Below the pieces are notes generated by a model. It saw only the letters and a list, made by a program, of their open reading frames with translations. It did not search any database and had not been told where the DNA came from. The position numbers and the translations under genes were made by a program. This document shows, piece by piece, positions 1 to 8,871 of a DNA stretch of 64,000 bases. The stretch comes from Mariniphaga sp041687255 (GTDB lineage Bacteria; Bacteroidota; Bacteroidia; Bacteroidales; Prolixibacteraceae), in NCBI GenBank assembly GCA_041687255.1, contig JAWLCL010000015.1, positions 53,052 through 117,051 of the forward strand, read 5' to 3'. The first letter of the stretch is position 1. Each line of letters begins with the position of its first letter.

Positions 1-2
1 AT

Positions 3-425
3 AATCGCCCTGTTAAACCTGATGAAGAAAACATTACTCAATACGGTAAATATATGGCCACTGTTGCCGGATGTATTGAATGCCACACGCCATTGGTAAA
101 GGGAAAGCCCGTTTGGGAGGAAGCTTTTTCAGGAGGAAGGGAGTTCTTGCTTCCGGGAGGTACCGTTACTACTTCAAACCTTACCCCGGATGCTGAAACA
201 GGAATAGGAAACTGGACTGAGGAAATGTTTCTTAGCAGGTTTAAGGCTTTTGCCGATTCGTCGTATGTACCTCATGATGTTGATTTGAACAACGACTTTA
301 ATACGCTTATGCCCTGGACGTTATATGCGCATATGAAGGATTCGGATTTGAAGGCAATTTATGCTTACCTGCAATCGCTGGAACCCAGGGAGCGGCAGGT
401 TATAGTATTTGTTCCCCATGATTAG
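3..425 (+). CDS. c-type cytochrome, C-terminal part (5' end outside window)
   Basis: The reading frame is open from the first bases of the window, so the gene begins upstream; the ATG at 54 is internal. The visible part holds one covalent heme site, CIECH, at about 72-86, and a later MPW segment followed by a DLKAIYAYLQSL helix. That arrangement is typical of the final heme domain of periplasmic multi-heme cytochromes c, with the MPW methionine a candidate sixth heme ligand. The protein should carry electrons in the periplasm. Its partner and the number of upstream heme domains cannot be told from this fragment. The segment after the stop (about 428-461) can fold through CCGGCA/TGCCGG but is not a clear terminator. 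Confidence 0.8.
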   Translation, partial: NRPVKPDEENITQYGKYMATVAGCIECHTPLVKGKPVWEEAFSGGREFLLPGGTVTTSNLTPDAETGIGNWTEEMFLSRFKAFADSSYVPHDVDLNNDFNTLMPWTLYAHMKDSDLKAIYAYLQSLEPRERQVIVFVPHD

Positions 426-568
426 ACCGGCAAGTCAGTAATTTGGTATCCTGCTGCCGGATTTACTAAGCTCTTTTCGGCTTTTTTAACTTGTAGTATC
501 AGTAAAAATTAATAATCGTTAGATTCAATAAACTTTACTTTTGAACGAATAAATGAATAGTTCAGAAG

Positions 569-820
569 GTGAAAGCAAGAGATAAGAAAATATGGTTGTT
601 TGGGGTTTTCAGTGCATGTCCGCTGAAAGTTGCCCTGGAGGGATGTCCTTTTGAAGAGTTTAGGAAAATTTCTCCGCTTGAAAGGTGGGAGTATATAAGC
701 AGGTTATCGGACGATGAAGTGGAAGCACTTATTATTCGTCACAAAAACTGCTTATATAAGCGAGAGTCGGGCGATCAACATCAGTGTCCCGCTTCAGACG
801 GATTAAAGAAGACCGGATAA
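569..820 (+). CDS. small cysteine-rich protein, paralogue of the 17968 gene
   Basis: This 83-residue protein starts with GTG, the only start codon available after the in-frame stop at 554. I recognise no named family. It has CP pairs at residues 17 and 26, a Trp at 40, an LS pair at 46-47, and H58-x2-C61, then a further Cys at 73. The 62-residue protein at 17968-18156 has the same CP-x7-CP and H-x2-C spacing, so the two are likely paralogues and may bind a metal. No signal peptide is evident, so it is probably cytoplasmic. It follows the cytochrome gene by about 140 bases, which may be coincidental. Confidence 0.6.
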   Translation: MKARDKKIWLFGVFSACPLKVALEGCPFEEFRKISPLERWEYISRLSDDEVEALIIRHKNCLYKRESGDQHQCPASDGLKKTG

Positions 821-836
821 GAACCGGCTGGTTTCA

Positions 837-2525
837 CTAGTAGCCTGAAGCCTGTCCGTCTTTACGTGATTCGGAAGCCCCGTAATACACTTTATTTTTA
901 CTATCCAGTTTAATGGCCTGGTAGCCACCATATGGGCCTACAGCATAACCTACCTTATGTCCTTTCTTTAACAATTCCCTGATTGTTTCATATGAAAATC
1001 CTGTTTCAAGCTCAGCTTCACCGCCATCTGTCATTTTTTCGCCGGTTGGCTCACTTGAACCTACATGGTGAATTCTTGGAGCGTCGCCGGCTTCCTGCAG
1101 GTTCATTCCAAAATCGATAAGATTACAAACTACCTGCACATGTCCCTGGGGCTGCATGGCTCCGCCCATTAACCCAAAACTGATGTATGGTTCGCCATCT
1201 TTGGTAATAAACGCCGGAATAATAGTATGGAACGGTCTTTTATGAGGTTCATAAACATTCATATGTCCTTCTTCCAGTGAAAAAAGTTCACCCCTGTCCT
1301 GCAAAACAAATCCCAGCTTGCCCGGAGTCATTCCTGACCCCATTCCCCTGTAGTTGCTTTGTATGAGCGACACCATATTTCCTTCTTTGTCGGCAGTTGT
1401 AAGGTAAATGGTGTTACCGGTTTCCAGCTCTCCGGCAGGATAACTGCGCCCTGCTCTGTCGGGATTAATTAAAGCAGCTCTTTGTTTGCCGTAGCTTTTT
1501 GAAATAAGTTGATCAATCGGCAACTCATTGAAAGCAGGATCTGAATAATATTTTGCCCGGTCTTCGAAAGCCAGCTTTTTGGCTTCAATAAAAAGGTGCA
1601 TGTATTCCGGGGAGCCAAATCCCATGCCTGCAATATCATAATTCTCCAGGATGTTCAGCATCTGCAAAACGGCTGTTCCCTGGCCGTTTGGAGGCAGTTC
1701 CCACACATCGTACCCCCGGTAGTTGGTGGAAATCGGTTCCACCCATTCGGAGGTGTGGTCCTGCATATCTTTCATGCTTAGGAATCCTCCCTGTTCGCGC
1801 ATATAGTCGACAATCTTTTGTGCAATCTCACCTTTATAGAATACATCTCTTCCTTTTTCTGCAATCAATCGAAGGGTATTGGCCAGGTATGGGTTTTTAA
1901 ATATTTCTCCCTTTGCAGGCGCTTTTCCTCCGGGCATAAAAATTTCTTCGAATCCGGGAAATTGCTTCAGAATGCGGGAGTTGCTTTCCCAGTAATAGGC
2001 AATTACTTCGCTTACCGGAAAACCGTTTTCAGCATAGTCAATGGCAGGTGAAAGCACTTTCTCCATCGGAAGGGTTCCAAACTTATCATGCAATTCAAAC
2101 CAACCGTCCACACAACCCGGCACCGAAACAGGAAGTGGGCCAAGAGCAGGTATTTTTTCATACCCGTTTTCCTTAAAATAATCAAGGGTCAGCTCATAGG
2201 GAGAACGTCCGCTGGCATTTAGTCCGTAAAGTTTTTGTGTCTTTGCATCCCAGACAATTGCAAATAAATCGCCCCCTATACCATTACCTGTAGGTTCGGT
2301 TAAACCCAGCACTGCATTTGCCGCGATTGCTGCATCGATGGCATTTCCTCCCGACTGCAAAATATCAATTGCTGCCTGTGTAGCAAGCGGCTGACTGGTA
2401 CAGGCCATGCCATTTTGTGCTATAACTTCACTTCGGGTTGTAAATATGCGGTCGGTAATACGGTCTTGCGAATAAAGTTCAATGCTTAACAATATAAGCA
2501 GTACAGCTGGTAATAGTTTTTTCAT
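837..2525 (-). CDS. ggt: gamma-glutamyltransferase family protein, secreted
   Basis: This 562-residue Ntn-hydrolase of the gamma-glutamyltranspeptidase family cleaves or transfers the gamma-glutamyl group of glutathione-like substrates. Residues 1-20 form a Sec signal peptide, so it acts in the periplasm. The N-terminal half has the family glycine-rich segment GNGIGGD. The autocleavage site should be Thr372 in GNTIYLTTADKEGN, which would become the nucleophile of the small subunit. The downstream GSGMTPG and LMGGAMQPQGH segments fit the oxyanion and glycine-rich loops. The length is normal for the YwrD-like branch. It ends close to the convergent gene at 569-820. The aldo/keto reductase gene upstream on the same strand is 53 bases away and may be co-transcribed. 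Confidence 0.92.
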   Translation of the reverse strand: MKKLLPAVLLILLSIELYSQDRITDRIFTTRSEVIAQNGMACTSQPLATQAAIDILQSGGNAIDAAIAANAVLGLTEPTGNGIGGDLFAIVWDAKTQKLYGLNASGRSPYELTLDYFKENGYEKIPALGPLPVSVPGCVDGWFELHDKFGTLPMEKVLSPAIDYAENGFPVSEVIAYYWESNSRILKQFPGFEEIFMPGGKAPAKGEIFKNPYLANTLRLIAEKGRDVFYKGEIAQKIVDYMREQGGFLSMKDMQDHTSEWVEPISTNYRGYDVWELPPNGQGTAVLQMLNILENYDIAGMGFGSPEYMHLFIEAKKLAFEDRAKYYSDPAFNELPIDQLISKSYGKQRAALINPDRAGRSYPAGELETGNTIYLTTADKEGNMVSLIQSNYRGMGSGMTPGKLGFVLQDRGELFSLEEGHMNVYEPHKRPFHTIIPAFITKDGEPYISFGLMGGAMQPQGHVQVVCNLIDFGMNLQEAGDAPRIHHVGSSEPTGEKMTDGGEAELETGFSYETIRELLKKGHKVGYAVGPYGGYQAIKLDSKNKVYYGASESRKDGQASGY

Positions 2526-2578
2526 TGCCTCATGTTTTTTTATCAGATCCCTAAAAGTACAAAACCAAATGCAAACTC

Positions 2579-3505
2579 CTACCCATGAAGCAACCTTAAT
2601 GCATTCTCTGTACGGGCCAGATAATTATCGACCTGCTCATTGGTTTCAAATCCAACAATTACCATGTCCACTGTTTCCAGTCCCAATACAAAGCGAATGG
2701 CATTATCGATTTTTTCACTTTGGTCGCGGTAATCCCCATTACCAACCAGTTTCATTCCGATAACCCCTTTTCCTGATTTATGCAACTGGTCGATTACTTC
2801 AACCACTTCTTCCGGATCTGGTTTATCCATAGCTATACCATAGGGATTTATTCGTACGTGGATAACGTCAACCCAAGGACTGTTTAAAGCATCTTTCATT
2901 GCATTCAATGAATGAACCGAAACTCCATGTGCTTTAATTATACCCTTTGCTTTAAGGTTGTCGAGGATATCCATCTGCTTTTTTTGAGTTTCTGTCCAGT
3001 TTTCTTCCTCCATGCAATGAATTTGTACCAGGTCGATGTAATCGGTATTCAGTTCTTTACGGAAACGCTCAACCACTACATCTGCATCGGGCCGTTCAGG
3101 TTCAGGAATGCCTCCTCCGCGTACCCATATTTTGGATGTGAGGGTAACTTCATCACGGTTCATCTTTTTTAATGCCTCTGCCATAAGCCCGTGTGTACCA
3201 TAGGTGTCGGCACAGTCAAATAAACGCACCCCCTTATCCCAGGCATGCTGCAGCAGGGCCAGACTTTTCGCTTTTTCCTGACGGGTAAGAAAAGCTGATC
3301 GATTGCCTGCATGAACACCGGTTCCCATGCCTACCAGTGTTGTTTCAATTCCCGACTTACCCAGCTTTACCTTTTGGAGCGGATTAGTACCTGAATATCT
3401 TAATTGCCCGGCACGTAAAGGGTTTGAAAACAAAAGGTGAGCAGTTCCTAGTGACAATGCACGGACAAAGTTCCGGCGGCCCATATTGAATTTAATTTTT
3501 TCCAT
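2579..3505 (-). CDS. aldo/keto reductase with twin-arginine leader
   Basis: This 308-residue aldo/keto reductase reduces or oxidises carbonyl compounds with NAD(P)H on a TIM barrel. The ATG at 3505 is preferred over in-frame GTG codons just upstream. The leader carries GRRNFVR followed by a hydrophobic stretch, a Tat-type signal. The catalytic tetrad can be placed as D and Y in FDCADTYGTH, K in TLTSKIW and H in LVQIHCME. The C-terminal part has the GMKLVGNG strand. A second, similar protein is encoded at 8872-9741. Export of a nicotinamide-dependent enzyme is odd because the cofactor would have to be folded in before Tat transport. The substrate is unknown. Confidence 0.88.
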   Translation of the reverse strand: MEKIKFNMGRRNFVRALSLGTAHLLFSNPLRAGQLRYSGTNPLQKVKLGKSGIETTLVGMGTGVHAGNRSAFLTRQEKAKSLALLQHAWDKGVRLFDCADTYGTHGLMAEALKKMNRDEVTLTSKIWVRGGGIPEPERPDADVVVERFRKELNTDYIDLVQIHCMEEENWTETQKKQMDILDNLKAKGIIKAHGVSVHSLNAMKDALNSPWVDVIHVRINPYGIAMDKPDPEEVVEVIDQLHKSGKGVIGMKLVGNGDYRDQSEKIDNAIRFVLGLETVDMVIVGFETNEQVDNYLARTENALRLLHG

Positions 3506-3775
3506 AAACACCACTTTTTATTTTAAAACAAACCATCCTCTAATTTAGTTGTGCAGGATAACCAGCTTATCCTGCTGGCATTGTTTCAATTATAATTTGC
3601 TACTAAAGTAGTAATTTATTTATGCTGATGCATGGAAGTATGGATTTCAGTGATTTGGTACAGCTGATTTGGGTGAAAACAATGAAACGGATTATTAATT
3701 ACTTAACCTGATTTATTTATAGTTTAAAAAGTCTTTGGAAATTGGCGCGCTTAAACTGTTCTATAACTGTCTATA

Positions 3776-4030
3776 CTATAAACTGCTTTTAGTATTGCTT
3801 TCAGTTTCATTTTCCTTTTGTGTAGGTTCTGCGGGTATTATTTCTTCCTTTTTTTCAGTTTCCTGCTCGGAATCATTAAAAAGAGGTAATGCCTTTACCG
3901 GTTTTGAATTAATAATTTTGTTGACAATAATTTGGTCTACGACATTGGCTTTTCCACGTAAATCGACAAGGTTGCTAATTTTCAAACCCAGCAGAAAAAA
4001 TAATGATGATAGAAAAAGTGTTGCTTTCAT
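3776..4030 (-). CDS. small exported hypothetical protein
   Basis: The 84-residue product begins MKATLFLSSLFFLLGLK, a plausible signal peptide or membrane anchor. A short middle part follows, then a Glu/Lys/Thr-rich tail from about residue 52. An in-frame TTG lies three codons upstream, but the ATG at 4030 makes the better signal sequence. I recognise no family. The opposite strand also has an open frame here (3735-4103), but its translation looks like a shadow of this one. The function is unknown, and the gene call rests on the signal-like start and the biased tail only. Confidence 0.45.
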   Translation of the reverse strand: MKATLFLSSLFFLLGLKISNLVDLRGKANVVDQIIVNKIINSKPVKALPLFNDSEQETEKKEEIIPAEPTQKENETESNTKSSL

Positions 4031-4212
4031 CCGTTTCAAATTTTTATGTTCCTATTCATCTATAAACTTGTTGCTAAATTATTCATTTGCCTCCAAACGA
4101 TGAAATATATTCTGTAAGTTGTGTCTTTTTTTCGGTAAACGACCAGTATCAGGCTTTAAATATTTAACATTGGGAAGACCTGAAGCAACTTAAACTATTA
4201 CAACTGATCTTT

Positions 4213-4914
4213 TTATTTTCGGAGCTGTGCAAGATAATCATAATGTAAACCTTCCTCAACAAGTTTGCATTTCAACCCTGCTTCTCCGGCTACTTTTTCC
4301 AGATTGAGATAATCAACAAAAAGCCACTTAAAGGCCGTTTGCAGATGTTTGTAGCTAACGGTATACTCCATTTCACCATAGTAATTGTCGTTTGCCAAAT
4401 CTATCCACATGGAACCGTCATCTTCCTTAAATAGATAGGAAATATCGGAAGAATCAATTAAAATAGTGCCATTCTTGCTCAACAGGCTTCTTAAGTGAAG
4501 CAATAAATCCTTCAGGCCGGTTAATGTTCCGCCAATGCCGGTACCATTCATCAGTAGAAGTATGGTATCAAATTCTTTTTCATGGTATTGAAAAATGTTA
4601 TCGCAAACAGCATCATTAATACCTCTGCTTCTCATTACTTCAACAGCGGGTGCCGATTTTTCAAGTGCTGTTATCCTGTACCCCTGCTCTTGTAAAGGCA
4701 GGGCATGACAACCTGCAGCTGCTCCTACATCCAGTATTCTCCCATTACAGAGCTTCAATGCCTTTTGTTCTAAGGGTTGCATTTCTTCCGGTGTTCTGAA
4801 AAAATATGCGGGTGAAAGATGTTCATCTTCTGTGTAGTTGGTTTCGATTACAATGTCTTCAGCTTTGCCTTTTACAAAATAATCGTAGATGGCCTGACCT
4901 ATAGGATCGTTCAT
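4213..4914 (-). CDS. class I SAM-dependent methyltransferase
   Basis: This 233-residue protein has the Rossmann-type methyltransferase motif I, ILDVGAAAGCHALPL, at about residues 58-72, and an acidic residue ending strand 2 (ITALEKS). Motif II/III-like strands follow (FDTILLLMNG, GTILIDSSD). The substrate cannot be inferred. It lacks an NPPY/DPPY motif, so it is unlikely to be a DNA adenine methylase, and it looks like a small-molecule enzyme. It lies 15 bases downstream of the FRG-domain gene on the same strand, so the two probably form an operon. Confidence 0.8.
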   Translation of the reverse strand: MNDPIGQAIYDYFVKGKAEDIVIETNYTEDEHLSPAYFFRTPEEMQPLEQKALKLCNGRILDVGAAAGCHALPLQEQGYRITALEKSAPAVEVMRSRGINDAVCDNIFQYHEKEFDTILLLMNGTGIGGTLTGLKDLLLHLRSLLSKNGTILIDSSDISYLFKEDDGSMWIDLANDNYYGEMEYTVSYKHLQTAFKWLFVDYLNLEKVAGEAGLKCKLVEEGLHYDYLAQLRK

Positions 4915-4929
4915 GTCTGTACTTGTTGT

Positions 4930-5760
4930 TTATCTGAACGTATTATGTGTAACATCATCTTTGGGTTGATAATGCCTTTTCAGCCAGCTCGCTAACCCAT
5001 CTAATCCTGGAAATAAAACGCGTTCAGTAATATTTGCCTGGTCAAGCTTATCACGAACTTCCCATTTTAGTTTGGCAGGGATGATTATCCTGCGGTAAAG
5101 GTTGGGATGTTTTACCAGCCAATGGTCGACAATGGCCGTAGCGCTTGTCATTATTGAAAACAGGGCATACTGGTTAACAATACGTTCATCGAGAGAAGGG
5201 GGCTCAAAAAACAGAACACTTTCTTCTCCAAACTGCTCATCAAATTTCTGCAACGATAAAAATTCTGTCTCCAGCATTTCAACCGTAAAAGCATTGCATT
5301 TTTCTTTATTGAGTAAAGCATTTAAAGGTTCAGGAGAAAGCCGGTTTACCTTTACGAAATCTACCTGCCATATTACTCCGTCGCAATCGAATTTTTCGGT
5401 ATTTGCAGTGGCAAAATGCAAGGCAACAAAAGGTGAGTATGTCCAGTCGACCAGTCTGGTTGTGAGGCCGTGATGCTGGGCAAGAACCAGGGAGCGCAGC
5501 GGAGTTGTGGTGTGCTGAGGTTCATCTGTGCGGGCATATTTCCTGAAGTTTCGCAACAAGTGATACTCCAGTTCGGGATGGTTTCCGCAATTGCGCAGGA
5601 AACTATTTTTTAACTGATACCTGCAGTCTGATAAGCCCCTAAAGGCATAATCACTCCGGTAACGGCCCATAGCAGGCTTCCACGAATCATAATAAACCTG
5701 ATCAATTAGCTGATTCCATGATTCTGCCACAATATCATTTGAGGTAATTTGACAATCCAT
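4930..5760 (-). CDS. FRG domain-containing protein
   Basis: This 276-residue cytoplasmic protein contains the FRG domain that gives the family its name. The FRG triplet lies in YAFRGLSDCRYQLKNSFLR near residue 40, followed by the conserved HHGLTTRLVDWTYSPFVALHFA region (written here in overlapping parts: HHGLTTRLVDWT and SPFVALHFA). The biochemical role of the FRG domain is not established. Proteins with it are often found in mobile or defence-like contexts, but no such neighbour is visible here beyond the methyltransferase gene 15 bases downstream. Residues 180-276 are less conserved and may form an accessory part. Confidence 0.8.
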   Translation of the reverse strand: MDCQITSNDIVAESWNQLIDQVYYDSWKPAMGRYRSDYAFRGLSDCRYQLKNSFLRNCGNHPELEYHLLRNFRKYARTDEPQHTTTPLRSLVLAQHHGLTTRLVDWTYSPFVALHFATANTEKFDCDGVIWQVDFVKVNRLSPEPLNALLNKEKCNAFTVEMLETEFLSLQKFDEQFGEESVLFFEPPSLDERIVNQYALFSIMTSATAIVDHWLVKHPNLYRRIIIPAKLKWEVRDKLDQANITERVLFPGLDGLASWLKRHYQPKDDVTHNTFR

Positions 5761-5979
5761 TGAAAATAATTCAGTAATAACGCCACTAAATTAAGAAAAG
5801 AATTAGCGGTGAAAAATTTTTTTAATCACTGCAATCCATTTATTTTGTATAAGGATGTCATTAGTGATGAACAGGAATGGATATAAATAACTTTAATGTT
5901 TAAACGTATGTCCTGCCAGTTCAGAATTTAATCAGGATAAACTTATATTCCAATAAAAATAATCTTATAATCGATAATC

Positions 5980-7464
5980 ATGAATCAGACAAGACGCAGC
6001 TTCATACAAAAAACTGCTTTGGCCTCAGCAGGCATCACAATTGTCCCTGCAGCAGCAGTAAGTGGTCTGGGGCACCGGGCTCCGAGTGACAAACTGAACA
6101 TTGCGGGGATAGGTGTGGGTGGTAAGGGCCATCCCAACCTTGTGGCCATGAATACAGAGAATATTGTGGCGCTTTGTGATGTGGATTGGAAGTATGCTGA
6201 TAAGACATTTTCTGAGTTTCCAAAGGCAAAACGCTATTGGGACTGGCGTAAGATGTACGATGAAATGGGTGATTCAATCGATGCCGTAATGGTGGCTACT
6301 TCCGATCATACTCATGCTGCTATAGCTGCGCATGCTTTGGCAATGGGAAAGCATGTTTATTGTCAAAAGCCGCTTACCCATTCGGTCTACGAATCGAGAT
6401 TACTGACCCGGTTGGCTGCACAACAAAAAGTAGCAACTCAAATGGGGAACCAGGGCAATTCGGGTGACGGGGTACGCCAGGTTTGCGAATGGATATGGAA
6501 CGGTGAGATTGGTGATGTAAAAGAAGTGCATGCATGGACCGACCGGCCAATCTGGCCTCAGGGACTCGAACGGCCAATACAAAAAATGGCTGTTCCCGAT
6601 ACTGTTAACTGGGATCTTTTTATTGGCCCTGCACCTGAACGTCCCTATCATGAGATTTATACCCCGTGGAACTGGAGAGGATGGTGGGACTTTGGAACCG
6701 GAGCTTTCGGAGACATGGCATGCCATGTACTCGACCCCGTTTATCAGGCACTGAAATTGGGATACCCCGGCAAAGTAAGGGGAAGCTCTACTCAAATGAA
6801 TACCGAATCTGCTCCACAGGCTGAAACGGTGGAGTTTTCCTTTCCTGCAAGGGAGAAGATGGATAAGGTAAATATGCCAGCAGTAAAGGTTTACTGGTAC
6901 GATGGGGGTTTGCTGCCTAATCTTTCCGATGTTTTGCCCGAGAATATCAATTTGATGTCGGACGGTCTGGGAGGGTGCATCTTTGTTGGCTCAAAGGATA
7001 CTTTAATTGCAGGTTGCGGTGGATTTAATGCATTTTTGCTGTCAGGAAGGAAACCACAGGTAACCTCCTATCTGCGCCGAATACCCGGTGCAGTGGGTTA
7101 TGTAGACGGGCCACACGAACAGGACTGGATACGTGCATGCAAGGAAGCGCCTGATAACCGCGTTGAAGGCACTTCACATTTTGGTTACTCAGGACCATTT
7201 AACGAAATGGTGTTGCTGGGAGTGCTTGCCATCCGTTTGCAAAGTCTGAATAAAACACTGCATTGGGATGCGCAAAACATGAAGTTTACAAACATCTCAC
7301 CTTCCGAAGAGCTTAGGATTGTGACTTCCGATGAGTTTAAAGTAATTGATGGTCATCCGCATTTTAACACGCAATATGCAACCTTTAATGCAGAAGAGGC
7401 TGCAGGTGAATACATCAGGCATAACTACAGACAGGGTTGGGATCTGCCTTCCATGCCTGCATGA
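5980..7464 (+). CDS. Gfo/Idh/MocA family oxidoreductase, Tat-exported
   Basis: This 494-residue protein has a twin-arginine leader, TRRSFIQ at residues 4-10, then a hydrophobic segment. The Rossmann nucleotide-binding part follows (IAGIGVGGKGHPN), then a DHTHAAIAAHAL segment and the family EKP-like strand, here CQKPLTHSVYE. The C-terminal part (WNWRGWWDFGTGAFGDMACH) fits the Gfo/Idh/MocA alpha/beta domain with the conserved GAFGDMACH. Members oxidise or reduce sugars and related polyols with NAD(P), and secreted ones occur in Bacteroidota glycan metabolism. The gene stands alone, divergent from the FRG gene and followed by the metallophosphoesterase gene after about 230 bases. Confidence 0.88.
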   Translation: MNQTRRSFIQKTALASAGITIVPAAAVSGLGHRAPSDKLNIAGIGVGGKGHPNLVAMNTENIVALCDVDWKYADKTFSEFPKAKRYWDWRKMYDEMGDSIDAVMVATSDHTHAAIAAHALAMGKHVYCQKPLTHSVYESRLLTRLAAQQKVATQMGNQGNSGDGVRQVCEWIWNGEIGDVKEVHAWTDRPIWPQGLERPIQKMAVPDTVNWDLFIGPAPERPYHEIYTPWNWRGWWDFGTGAFGDMACHVLDPVYQALKLGYPGKVRGSSTQMNTESAPQAETVEFSFPAREKMDKVNMPAVKVYWYDGGLLPNLSDVLPENINLMSDGLGGCIFVGSKDTLIAGCGGFNAFLLSGRKPQVTSYLRRIPGAVGYVDGPHEQDWIRACKEAPDNRVEGTSHFGYSGPFNEMVLLGVLAIRLQSLNKTLHWDAQNMKFTNISPSEELRIVTSDEFKVIDGHPHFNTQYATFNAEEAAGEYIRHNYRQGWDLPSMPA

Positions 7465-7695
7465 AAATAATCCGGATACAATAGTTTATCCTAAGCTTAT
7501 ACAACAATACTTCTGCAATTGTTATTTCTGCAGTATGTTGTTGTTTTAAATGTTTCTGAACAAACTAGTAATGAGTTAATTCCCTGAAGTGCGTTTTAAG
7601 TTCTTTATATTATCGGGAAGGTTTGTTACTTTTAGGATTTGCAATAAATAAAGGTAGTGGTTATATTTAACCTCCATACAAAACTAATTATAAAG

Positions 7696-8853
7696 ATGCT
7701 AAAATATCTGCTTTTTCCGGTCTGCCTGTTGTTAACAGTTAGCGCAGTTTCCCAGGAGATTAGTATTTCTCATGGCCCTTACATTCAGGCTGTATCAAAT
7801 GATGAGGTCACTGTAGTATGGACTACAAATACTGACGCTGTATCATGGGTGGAGGTAGCTCCTGCCGGCACCAATAGTTTTTACAGCGAGGAACATCCCA
7901 GATATTATGAAGTTAAGAATGGAAACCGGGTGGTTGGCCGTCTGCATAAAATAACCATTCCCCGGTTGAATGAAGGCACAGAATATCGTTACCGGGTTTT
8001 TTCAAAAGCAGTGATAAAGCATGAAGGGCACCGGGTTCTTTATGGAAATATTGCTTCAACAAATGTATACAGCAAAAAGCCTTTAAGATTCCGTACCCTT
8101 ATTGCACAGCAGGATACAATTTCCTTTTTGGTGCTAAATGATATTCACGGGAGGGAAGCCGATTTAGCATCCCTCAGTGAGAATGTGAATTATGCCAATA
8201 CCGATCTGGTGTTTTTTAATGGCGACATGGTATCTTCCATGAACAGTGAGCAACAGTTCTTTGAAGGATTTATGGATAAGGCGGTTGAACTATTTGCCTC
8301 TGAAGTTCCTGTATATTTTAGTCGGGGTAATCATGAAACAAGAGGAGCTTTCAGTGTTAATTTTCCCGATTATTTTCCAACACCTTCAGGCAAGCTTTAT
8401 TACTCTTTCAGGCAGGGGCCTGTAAATTTCATAGTGCTTGACTGTGGTGAAGATAAACCTGATTCTGATATCGAATATTCAGGCCTTGCCCGTTTTGACG
8501 AGTACAGGACCGAGCAGAAGGAATGGTTGCAGAAAGAAATAGAAAAAGATGATTTCAAATCTGCTCCATATAAAGTGGTAATGATTCATATTCCTCCTGT
8601 GGGTTCTGACTGGCATGGCCCCCGGGATATAAAGCGAAAAATCCTGCCGGTACTCAGAAACCAGGGCATTACGGCTATGATATGCGGGCATACCCACCGT
8701 TATGAGTACATTGAGCCTGATGGTGCAGATTTCGATTTTCCGGTAATTATAAATGCGCATACCACATCTCTTGAAGTGGAAACAAGTAGTGAAAAAATGG
8801 TGATCACAAGAAAGGATACACAAGGAAATATTTTGAACCGGATTGAACTGTAA
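7696..8853 (+). CDS. secreted metallophosphoesterase with FN3-like N-terminal domain
   Basis: The 385-residue protein starts at the ATG at 7696, which begins the signal peptide MLKYLLFPVCLLLTVSAVSQ; an in-frame GTG at 7657 would put extra residues before it. Residues about 20-130 form a fibronectin III/purple-acid-phosphatase-like N domain. The phosphoesterase core shows the two-metal motifs: LNDIHGR, FNGDMV, GNHE, MIHIPP and CGHTHRYEY. It probably hydrolyses phosphate esters in the periplasm or at the cell surface. It is convergent with the aldo/keto reductase gene at 8872, with 18 bases between the stops. Confidence 0.88.
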   Translation: MLKYLLFPVCLLLTVSAVSQEISISHGPYIQAVSNDEVTVVWTTNTDAVSWVEVAPAGTNSFYSEEHPRYYEVKNGNRVVGRLHKITIPRLNEGTEYRYRVFSKAVIKHEGHRVLYGNIASTNVYSKKPLRFRTLIAQQDTISFLVLNDIHGREADLASLSENVNYANTDLVFFNGDMVSSMNSEQQFFEGFMDKAVELFASEVPVYFSRGNHETRGAFSVNFPDYFPTPSGKLYYSFRQGPVNFIVLDCGEDKPDSDIEYSGLARFDEYRTEQKEWLQKEIEKDDFKSAPYKVVMIHIPPVGSDWHGPRDIKRKILPVLRNQGITAMICGHTHRYEYIEPDGADFDFPVIINAHTTSLEVETSSEKMVITRKDTQGNILNRIEL

Positions 8854-8871
8854 ATTTATGCTGCCTGTTTA

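Noticed and set aside
3735..4103. Open frame of 122 codons on the + strand
   Set aside because: Its translation is low-complexity and hydrophobic without a family, and it lies opposite a minus-strand frame with a better signal peptide.
4213..5760. Restriction-modification system
   Set aside because: The methyltransferase lacks NPPY/DPPY-type motifs and no nuclease or specificity gene is present.
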